From Abditibacterium sp. (GTDB lineage: Bacteria; Armatimonadota; Abditibacteriia; Abditibacteriales; Abditibacteriaceae), in the NCBI GenBank assembly GCA_030448265.1, contig JAUJNG010000005.1:82743-146742 (forward strand): a stretch of 64,000 nucleotides of DNA. Reading direction: 5' to 3'. Of this stretch, positions 1 to 6,261 are shown piece after piece. Position 1 is the stretch's first letter. Each line of letters begins with the position of its first letter. The notes under the pieces are model-generated. The model had not been told where the DNA came from and did no database searches. It saw nothing but the letters and a program-made list of their open reading frames with translations. A program made the translations under genes and the position numbers.

Positions 1-902
1 GTGACGCCATCGGCGGCCAGAAATATCGCGGCGCGAACGTGGTCGGCGATGACGCGAAGCGGTTTGGTCGTCGGGTCTTCGCGGTGGAGTTGCGGCGTGG
101 AGAGATCGAAGCGCAAATCGCCCTCGCGTTTGGCGGCGGAAATGGCGTTGATGAGGGGCGCGAAAAGATCGGTGTGATGGATGGTATCGACGCCCTGCAA
201 AATCGCGGCGGTGCGCTCCAGGCCCATTCCGGTGTCGATTCCTGGCGCCGGAAGCGCCAATAATTCGCCGCTTTCGGTCTGGTTGTATTGCTGGAAGACC
301 AGATTCCAGATTTCGCCGTAACGGTCGCCGTCGCCGCCTGGTCTGTCCATTTCGGCGTCGCCGGTGTCGTATTTCGCGCCTCGGTCGAAGAAAATCTCGG
401 AGTCCGGCCCGCAGGGGCCGCTTTTGCCGACTGGCCCCCACCAGTTGTCTTTTTTGTCGAAACGATAGATGCGCTCGTCGCTGAGGCCTACATCTTTTTT
501 CCAGATTTCGGGCGCTTCTTTGTCTTCAAAATAGACCGAAACCCACAGCACGTCGGGGTCGATGTTCAGCTCTTTGGTGAGAAATTCCCAGCCCCACACG
601 ATGGCTTCGCGCTTGAAATAGTCGCCGAAGGAAAAGTTGCCCAGCATCTCGAAAAACGAGGCGTGGCGCCACGTCACGCCGACCTGCTCGATGTCATCGG
701 CGCGGCAGCATTTCTGGCAGCTCGCCAATCTTGTGGCGGGCGGAGTTTCTTCGCCTTTGAAAAAGGGCACGAGCGGCTGCATTCCCGCCGAGGTGAGAAG
801 CGTGGTCGGATCGGTGGGAATGAGCGAGGCGGAAGGGATGATGAGCGAGTTTTTCTGCTCGAAGAATTGGAGGTATTTGGCGCGAAGGTCGTGTCCGGTC
901 AT
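1..902 (-). CDS. alaS: Alanyl-tRNA synthetase, N-terminal part (runs off the window)
   Basis: About 300 residues of the catalytic domain are present. AlaRS charges tRNA-Ala with alanine in the cytoplasm. The translation from the ATG at 902 opens with the typical MTGHDLRAKYLQFF start, followed by a class II motif region (RLASCQKCCRADD, then VTWRHASFFEMLGNFSFGDYF) and the ATP-site stretch GPCGPDSEIFFDRG. The frame stays open to base 1, so the anticodon/editing and C-terminal domains lie outside. A 209-bp gap separates it from the next gene upstream, which is read in the same direction. Identification is firm; only the 3' end is unknown. Confidence 0.96.
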   Translation of the reverse strand, partial: MTGHDLRAKYLQFFEQKNSLIIPSASLIPTDPTTLLTSAGMQPLVPFFKGEETPPATRLASCQKCCRADDIEQVGVTWRHASFFEMLGNFSFGDYFKREAIVWGWEFLTKELNIDPDVLWVSVYFEDKEAPEIWKKDVGLSDERIYRFDKKDNWWGPVGKSGPCGPDSEIFFDRGAKYDTGDAEMDRPGGDGDRYGEIWNLVFQQYNQTESGELLALPAPGIDTGMGLERTAAILQGVDTIHHTDLFAPLINAISAAKREGDLRFDLSTPQLHREDPTTKPLRVIADHVRAAIFLAADGV

Positions 903-1111
903 GATGAGTTCTCGATGTTTTGGCGGGCGCAAAGTTTAGCGCGTTGCTTTGGCCGAGGCGTTTTTTACGAAATCCAGCCCGCGACGCGCCGTTGCAGCAC
1001 CTTGAGAACTTCACCATTCCAGGAATAAGCGTCGGTTTGCCCCTTCCCCATCAACGGCGCGGCGCAAAAATACCAGGAGTGCAAGAGAATTTGCACGTTT
1101 TTCTGCTCTTC

Positions 1112-1576
1112 TCACTGACGTAAAGCGGCTCGTTTTTCTGGGGTGATGTCGTCTTTTGCGGCGGCAAGCGCGTAAAATTCGCTGCCAAACTTGAAAAGTC
1201 GATAGAAGCGACTTGGAAGAGTTGGAACTTGCGCTTCACGCAATTGACGCCATTCGTCCTCCAAAAGCGGGAAAATCTGGTCAGGAGCGCCGAGGGGAAA
1301 GCGAATTTTCAAAGCCGCCAAACCTTCAAGCGTTGAAATGAAAAGGGCAGAGTGCCCACGCCGCGCCATTTCTTTTTCTTTTTCCTTCGTCCAAGGGGCG
1401 ATGTTGCGCGCAATGACCGCAGCCTGTTGCCGGTGTAATTCCGAAAGAGATTCCAGTGTTGGAATGGGGCGTATCGCTCGCAGCCGCATGGTTTCGCGTT
1501 GCAGCGCCGCGCGCCATTGCGCCGCGTTGTCGGAAGGAATTTCGGCGGCTTCCCCCTCGCCCCAAAGCCATTTCAT
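1112..1576 (-). CDS. Hypothetical protein coupled to the AI-2E-type transporter gene
   Basis: A soluble protein of 154 residues, rich in Arg, Glu and Ala and mostly predicted helical; I recognise no family. Its ATG (1576-1574) overlaps the TGA of the upstream transporter gene in an ATGA junction, so the two are almost certainly co-transcribed and translationally coupled. There is no signal peptide and no membrane segment. The coupling suggests a cytoplasmic partner or accessory of the membrane protein, but that is inference from position alone. Confidence 0.7.
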   Translation of the reverse strand: MKWLWGEGEAAEIPSDNAAQWRAALQRETMRLRAIRPIPTLESLSELHRQQAAVIARNIAPWTKEKEKEMARRGHSALFISTLEGLAALKIRFPLGAPDQIFPLLEDEWRQLREAQVPTLPSRFYRLFKFGSEFYALAAAKDDITPEKRAALRQ

Positions 1577-2739
1577 GTTCGTGCCTCGGCTTCCGCCACT
1601 CGTTTCGCACCCTCGCTAATCGCGCCATGCGGCTCGTTTTCGGCTATCGCGGCGGGCGATTCTGCCGGCAAAGGCGCGGCGAGTTGGGGAAACAGATAAA
1701 TCGCGATCACGCGCAGCGAAGCGAAAACCGGCACCGCGACGACGGTGCCAAGCGGCCCGCCGAATTGAAAACCGCACAAAAACGCGAAAATCACCATCAA
1801 GGGATGCAGCCCGACACCTTTGCCCAGCACGCGCGGTGCGATGCCGTAGTCCACGATGAGATTGAAAACGATGCAGCAGCTCACCGCCGCAATCGCGGCA
1901 TTGACCGGCTGCGCCGAGGTGAGATAAGCCGTCACGCCCGCCGAAGTGAAAATAATCGCGGGGCCGAAATAGGGCAGAATGTAGATGCACGCCGCCAGAG
2001 CGCCCAAAACGAGCGGATATTGCAGCCCGTAAACGCGCGACAGCACCTCGAACGCGACGGTGCAAAGTGCGCCGTAGGTGCTGCACACGATCATCTGGCC
2101 GCGCACATAACGGCCCAGCAGTTCGTTGATGGAGTGCGACAGTTCGCTCATGTCGCGGCGATAGGGCGGCGGCACTATCATGAGCAGCCGCGCTCGAATG
2201 CGCTGCGCTTCGATCATGATGCCCAGCGTCACCAGATTGAGCAGAAAAACCGAGATAAAGAGCCAGCCCAGCGAACCGACGACCCAGGTCGCGGCGTTGG
2301 AAGCGTAGGTGGGCGCCTCGCGCTGCAAACGCTCCAGGCTTTTGTCGATTCCCTCGTCAATCGACTGGCGGATCGCGGCGGGCAGTTTCGAGTCGCGCAG
2401 TTTCTGGCGATTCGATTCAACTAAAGTCGTCACCTGGCGGCTGTAGGTTTCGCGGTTGGAAATGAGGGTCTGCGCCTGCTGAAACGCCGCCGCCAGCAGC
2501 GACACCACCACCAGAGAAAGCAGCAAATAAACGCAAAAAACGAATCCGACAGCGCCGCGCCGCGAGTGGCCGCGCTTTTCGAGCTTTTGCAGCATCGGTT
2601 CGAGCGCGAACGCGATGAGGCCGCCGACCAGAAAAATCGGCAGCGCGCCGCGCACCAGATAAAGCGCGACCAGAACGCCCAAAAGCAGCAAGCCGAAACC
2701 GACATAACGCAAAACAACGGCATCGAGCGTTTTATTCAT
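1573..2739 (-). CDS. AI-2E family (PerM/UPF0118) transporter
   Basis: A polytopic inner-membrane protein of 388 residues. It has the family layout: two membrane hairpins in the first 80 residues, a long soluble loop (about 90-155) rich in charged residues, then about five membrane segments. The conserved late region includes PLVLGALAACIYILPYFGP and the C-terminal FLCGFQFGGPLGTVVAVPV. Members are reported to export the quorum signal AI-2 or to act as ion antiporters; substrate cannot be told here. It starts an operon with the downstream 154-residue protein (ATGA overlap). A palindromic repeat lies immediately upstream of its start. Confidence 0.88.
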   Translation of the reverse strand: MNKTLDAVVLRYVGFGLLLLGVLVALYLVRGALPIFLVGGLIAFALEPMLQKLEKRGHSRRGAVGFVFCVYLLLSLVVVSLLAAAFQQAQTLISNRETYSRQVTTLVESNRQKLRDSKLPAAIRQSIDEGIDKSLERLQREAPTYASNAATWVVGSLGWLFISVFLLNLVTLGIMIEAQRIRARLLMIVPPPYRRDMSELSHSINELLGRYVRGQMIVCSTYGALCTVAFEVLSRVYGLQYPLVLGALAACIYILPYFGPAIIFTSAGVTAYLTSAQPVNAAIAAVSCCIVFNLIVDYGIAPRVLGKGVGLHPLMVIFAFLCGFQFGGPLGTVVAVPVFASLRVIAIYLFPQLAAPLPAESPAAIAENEPHGAISEGAKRVAEAEART

Positions 2740-2740
2740 G

Positions 2741-2822
2741 GCGTTGAGAGGCGAGAAACGAGAGGCGGGAGGCGAGATGTTGCAACTAAAACTTTCTCGC
2801 CTCTCGTTTCTCGCCTCTCATT
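2741..2822. repeat. Intergenic inverted repeat, gagaggcgag family
   Basis: Perfect 22-bp arms at 2746-2767 and 2798-2819 around a 30-base loop. The arm is built of repeated GAGAGGCGAGA-type words. The same words recur at 17655-17732 and 62715-62761. The element fills the whole gap between the aldo/keto reductase and transporter genes, both read leftward. Confidence 0.85.
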
Positions 2823-3806
2823 TTACCTTTTCCCGAAATCGGCCTGATAATACTCGGCGACGTGCGTGCCAGGTTTAATCAATCCATCGACCCGTTTGGA
2901 ATCTTCCTCGGAAATCTCGACATCGAGCGCTTTCAAATTGTCTTCCAACTGCTCCATCGTTTTCGGCCCGATGATGGGCGAAGAGATGGTTTTTTGCGCC
3001 ATCACCCACGCCAGAGCGAAAGCGTCCATCGCGGCGCCTTTGTCTTTGGCCAGTTGTTCCACGCCTTCGATGACGTTCCACGTGGCGTCGTTGACTTCTT
3101 CGCCCGACCGAAACTTGCCGCTCTGATAGCGCGAACCTTCCGGCCCCTGCTCGCCGCGCCGGTATTTGCCGGTCAGCATTCCGCCCGCCAGAGGACTCCA
3201 GGGAATCACGCCGAAGCCGTATTTCTCGCAAAACGGCAATAATTCGCGCTCGATGCGGCGGTCGAGCAAGTTATACGGCGGCTGCTCGCACACGAAGCGA
3301 TTGAGGCCCCATTTTTCGCTTTCCCACAAACTTTCGACCAGTTGATAAGCCGAAAACGTCGAAGTGCCGATGTAGCGCACTTTGCCCTGTCGAATCAGGT
3401 CGTCGAGCGCGCGCAGCGTTTCATCAATCGGCACGCCGCTTTGCGGGCGATGAATCTGATAAAGGTCGATGTGATCGACATTGAGGCGGCGCAGCGAATC
3501 TTCGCAGCCTTTGATGATGTGAAGCCGCGAATTGCCCTGATCGTTGGGCCGCTCGCCGACTTTGCCGTGAACTTTGGTGGCCAGAAACACTTCGTCGCGC
3601 TTGCCTTCGAGCGCCTTGCCGACCACGACTTCGCTCTGGGTTTTGGAATAGACGTCGGCGGTGTCCCAAAACGTGATTCCGGCATCGAGCGCGCAGTGCA
3701 TAATGGCAATCGAGTCGGCTTCGTTCGTGCTGGAGCCGAAATTCATGCAGCCCAGACAGAGCGGCGAGACTTTGGCGCCGGTGCGCCCCAGTGGTTTGTA
3801 ATTCAT
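2823..3806 (-). CDS. Aldo/keto reductase
   Basis: A TIM-barrel NADPH-dependent oxidoreductase of 327 residues. It begins MNYKPLGRTGAKVSPLCLG, as expected for the family. The catalytic tetrad is visible: Asp in FWDTADVYS, the following Tyr, Lys in FLATKVHG and His in LYQIHRPQ. The cofactor-binding C-terminal part has IPWSPLAGGMLTGKYRR and the SSPIIGPKTMEQLEDNLKA stretch. Substrate is probably a carbonyl or sugar aldehyde but cannot be assigned. It has no operon partner: repeats flank it on both sides. Confidence 0.93.
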   Translation of the reverse strand: MNYKPLGRTGAKVSPLCLGCMNFGSSTNEADSIAIMHCALDAGITFWDTADVYSKTQSEVVVGKALEGKRDEVFLATKVHGKVGERPNDQGNSRLHIIKGCEDSLRRLNVDHIDLYQIHRPQSGVPIDETLRALDDLIRQGKVRYIGTSTFSAYQLVESLWESEKWGLNRFVCEQPPYNLLDRRIERELLPFCEKYGFGVIPWSPLAGGMLTGKYRRGEQGPEGSRYQSGKFRSGEEVNDATWNVIEGVEQLAKDKGAAMDAFALAWVMAQKTISSPIIGPKTMEQLEDNLKALDVEISEEDSKRVDGLIKPGTHVAEYYQADFGKR

Positions 3807-3890
3807 GGTGGTTTGGTTGTTGGGTGGTTAGGTGGTTGAGGTGACTGGGTAGATATTCAACCACCCAACCACCAAACTACCTAACCACCT
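3807..3890. repeat. Intergenic inverted repeat, ggtggttaggtggtt family
   Basis: An imperfect palindrome between divergent genes: the left arm is made of GGTGGTT/GGTTGTTGG words and the right arm of their complement (AACCACCTAACCACC). It ends exactly at the ATG of the glycosyltransferase at 3893, so the start region of that gene is repeat-derived. Similar word repeats occur at 20331-20365 and 32769-32822. Confidence 0.75.
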
Positions 3891-3892
3891 CA

Positions 3893-5206
3893 ATGAAAAT
3901 CCTCTTTTCGACTTTTGGCTCGCTGGGCGACCTGCATCCTTATATTGCGGTTGCATCCGAAGCCAAAGCGCGCGGCCACGAGCCTGTAATTGCTACCGCC
4001 GCCAAATATCGCGCCAAGATCGAAAGTTTGGGATTGGAATTTCGCGCCGTTCGCCCCGATTTGCCGTCCGAAGGCGATTTCGGCCCGCTCGCCAAACGGG
4101 TGATGGATTTGAAAGACGGCCCGCGCTTCCTTTTTCAGGATGTTCTCTCGCCCGTGCTGCGCGACTCTTACGCCGATTTGCTCGCCGCCTCGGAAGATGC
4201 CGATGTGATCATCACCCATCCCGCCGCGCTCGCGGGGCCGCTCGTGGCGCAAAAGTTGGAAAAAAAGTGGCTTTCCAGTGTTCTGGCGCCGATTTCCCTG
4301 TGGAGCAAATTCGACCCGCCGGTGCCGCCGACGTTGCCGCACCTCGATTTCCTGCGCGTCTTAGGCCCCATCTGGCCCACGATTATGTTCGCTCTGGGCC
4401 GCAGAGGAACGGCGCCCTGGGTCGCGGAAGTGGACAAATTGCGACGCGAAATCGGTGTCCCGTCGCTGGGGCATCCGATGTTTGAAGGTCAGTTCTCGCC
4501 GTTTGGGACGCTCGCGCTGTTCTCGCGGCATTTCGCGGCGCCGCAGCGCGACTGGCCGGTCAATACGACGGCGACGGGGTTTTGTTTTTACGACGCGCAG
4601 GGATATGAAAAAGCGGGACTTACGTCCTCTTCCAATCGGTTGCTTGAAACTCGATTGGAAGAGGACGTAAGTCCCGCCCCCCATTGGAAAAAGTGGATCG
4701 AAGAAGGCGAGCCGCCGATTGTTTTCACGCTGGGCAGTTCGGCGGTTTTCGCAGCAGGCGATTTTTACGGCCTGAGTGCTTCGATTGTCTTTGATTACGA
4801 ACGCCGAGGATTACTGCTGGTGGGAAGAGAAATGCAAGATTATCCGCCCTCACAATTGCCGCCCGACGTTTTGTCCGTTGATTACGCGCCGCACAGCGAG
4901 ATTTTTCCGCGCGCGTGCCTCATCGTGCATCAAGGTGGTGCTGGCACCACAGCCCAGGCTCTGCGCGCCGGTGTGCCGCAAATTATCGTGCCATTCGCGC
5001 ACGACCAGCCCGACCACGCCGCGCGATTGCAGCGCCTTGGAGTCGGCTACATAGAGAAGCGTCGCCATTATCCAGGTCAGGCGTTTGAATCACATTTCGA
5101 CAATCCCGACTTCCTCACCCAAAACGCCCAACGTCTCGGTGAAAAAATACGCGCCGAAAACGGCCCGCTCGCCGCGTGCGAGGCCATCGAGCGACTTTGC
5201 CCTTAG
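3893..5206 (+). CDS. UGT-type glycosyltransferase (GT1/MGT family) with an in-frame palindrome insertion
   Basis: A cytoplasmic or membrane-associated transferase of 437 residues that moves a sugar from an NDP-sugar to a lipid or small molecule. The N-terminal Rossmann half starts MKILFSTFGSLGDLHPYIAV, typical of sterol/macrolide glucosyltransferases. The donor-binding signature lies near the C-terminus: PHSEIFPRACLIVHQGGAGT, then AGVPQIIVPFAHDQPDHAAR. Between the two halves, about residues 241-262 are encoded by a perfect 26-bp inverted repeat (see 4613-4677) that adds roughly 22 residues in the interdomain linker without breaking the frame. Acceptor unknown. Confidence 0.88.
   Translation: MKILFSTFGSLGDLHPYIAVASEAKARGHEPVIATAAKYRAKIESLGLEFRAVRPDLPSEGDFGPLAKRVMDLKDGPRFLFQDVLSPVLRDSYADLLAASEDADVIITHPAALAGPLVAQKLEKKWLSSVLAPISLWSKFDPPVPPTLPHLDFLRVLGPIWPTIMFALGRRGTAPWVAEVDKLRREIGVPSLGHPMFEGQFSPFGTLALFSRHFAAPQRDWPVNTTATGFCFYDAQGYEKAGLTSSSNRLLETRLEEDVSPAPHWKKWIEEGEPPIVFTLGSSAVFAAGDFYGLSASIVFDYERRGLLLVGREMQDYPPSQLPPDVLSVDYAPHSEIFPRACLIVHQGGAGTTAQALRAGVPQIIVPFAHDQPDHAARLQRLGVGYIEKRRHYPGQAFESHFDNPDFLTQNAQRLGEKIRAENGPLAACEAIERLCP
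4613..4677. repeat. Palindromic element inserted in frame inside a coding sequence
   Basis: Perfect 26-bp arms at 4613-4638 and 4652-4677 around a 13-base loop. The element lies inside the glycosyltransferase gene and keeps its frame open. A clear relative sits in an intergenic gap at 15702-15763, with matching words in the arms (CTCTTCCAAT, ATTGGAAGAGG) and the same TCGATTGG at the loop border. This arrangement resembles the Rickettsia palindromic elements, which also insert in frame; that comparison is by analogy only. Confidence 0.9.
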
Positions 5207-5230
5207 CCCAGTTCGCTAAAATTCCTTTCC

Positions 5231-6157
5231 GTGCCAACTTCCGACGCCCCAAAAACGCCCTCGCCGTTTCTGATGCTGCTTTTGCTCGCCGCCATCAACA
5301 TCGGCGGGCCGTTTTTACCGGTTCCCAACGCCCTTTTTGCGATTTGGGGCGGCGTCAATTTGACCGTGCTTTATGTCGGCGCCGTCGTGCTTTTCGGTTT
5401 GGGCGTGGCGCGCAGACAGCTTCCGATTCGCCTCGCGCTCGCGGGACTGGCGCTTTGCGCGCTGATCTGGCTGGGCGTCGAAAACGGCTTGTGGCCCTAC
5501 CTTCGTTCCGTTTTGCGCGCGGCGCGCGAGAGCGGCGCGGCGCCCTCGACGGCGCGGCAAATGGCCTTTTTTGCCACCACAACTTTGCAAGACCTGGCGA
5601 TGGTGAGCGGCGCGACCTTCGCCGGAACGATTTTGGCGCGCCTGATTCGCCATCCCAACATGATCGGCCCCATCGGGTTTGCCATCGCGCTCATCGACAT
5701 CTGGGGCGTGCTTTTTGGCGGCATCGTCTCGCAAATGCTGGCCAACAAAGCGACGCAGCCCATCGCCGAACGCGCGATGGCGGCGGGGCCGAGCATTGGC
5801 GCGGTGGGCGCGGCGCGGCCCGAATACTCGCTGCAAATTCCTTCGATTGGCGTCGGCGATTTCCTTTTTATCGCGCTTTTGCTCTCGGTTCTGGTCAATC
5901 TGGCGATGAACTGGAAGACATCGGCGCGGTTGATGTGGGTTTTCGTCTCCTTCGCGCTGATTTCGATTGTTTTTCTGCCCTTTTTCCCGCATCTGCCAGG
6001 ACTTCTGTTCATCGCTGCCGCCGTCGTGCTGCCAAACTGGAAATACTTCCGCTTCACCCGCGAAGAACTCTTCGCGCTGCTTTACGCCGGAATTTTCGTG
6101 CTGCTTCTCACCATCGGCCTCTATTTCGGCTTCAAAGCGATGCTGCCCGCCAAATAA
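5231..6157 (+). CDS. Polytopic membrane protein with GxGD motif (candidate presenilin-like aspartyl protease)
   Basis: A 308-residue inner-membrane protein starting at GTG 5231, 24 bases after the glycosyltransferase. I count about nine hydrophobic segments. Three motifs fall where the presenilin/signal-peptide-peptidase fold needs them: Asp156 in a membrane segment (ALIDIWGVLFGG, compare the YDIFWVF-type motif), GVGD at 207-210 opening the next one (SIGVGDFLFIALLL) and a Pro-Gly-Leu at 256-258 in a later one where the PAL motif would be. If right, it cleaves membrane-spanning helices. The overall sequence is not one I recognise, so it could also be an unrelated membrane protein with chance motifs. 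Confidence 0.6.
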   Translation: MPTSDAPKTPSPFLMLLLLAAINIGGPFLPVPNALFAIWGGVNLTVLYVGAVVLFGLGVARRQLPIRLALAGLALCALIWLGVENGLWPYLRSVLRAARESGAAPSTARQMAFFATTTLQDLAMVSGATFAGTILARLIRHPNMIGPIGFAIALIDIWGVLFGGIVSQMLANKATQPIAERAMAAGPSIGAVGAARPEYSLQIPSIGVGDFLFIALLLSVLVNLAMNWKTSARLMWVFVSFALISIVFLPFFPHLPGLLFIAAAVVLPNWKYFRFTREELFALLYAGIFVLLLTIGLYFGFKAMLPAK

Positions 6158-6160
6158 CAT

Positions 6161-6250
6161 TTCTCACAAAGAGACAAAGTTCCCACAAAGAAAACAAAGA
6201 ATTTTTTCAATCTCTTTGTGTTCTTTGTGCGACCTTTGTTTCTTTGTGAG
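6161..6250. repeat. Intergenic imperfect inverted repeat, cacaaagaaacaaag type
   Basis: The left half is made of TCTCACAAAGAGACAAAG-like words and the right half of their complement (CTTTGTTTCTTTGTGAGA). The arms are imperfect. It fills the gap between the presenilin-like gene and leuS, both rightward, and could act as a terminator or attenuator before leuS. Confidence 0.7.
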
Positions 6251-6261
6251 AACCCAATTTT

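Noticed and set aside
1060..1120. Possible terminator gtgcaagagaatttgcac near the end of the 154-residue gene
   Set aside because: Stem is only 6 bp with weak T-run placement for the leftward gene; not convincing.
5176..6249. 357-residue frame overlapping the presenilin-like gene
   Set aside because: Arg-rich out-of-frame shadow without membrane segments; the other frame is a coherent membrane protein.
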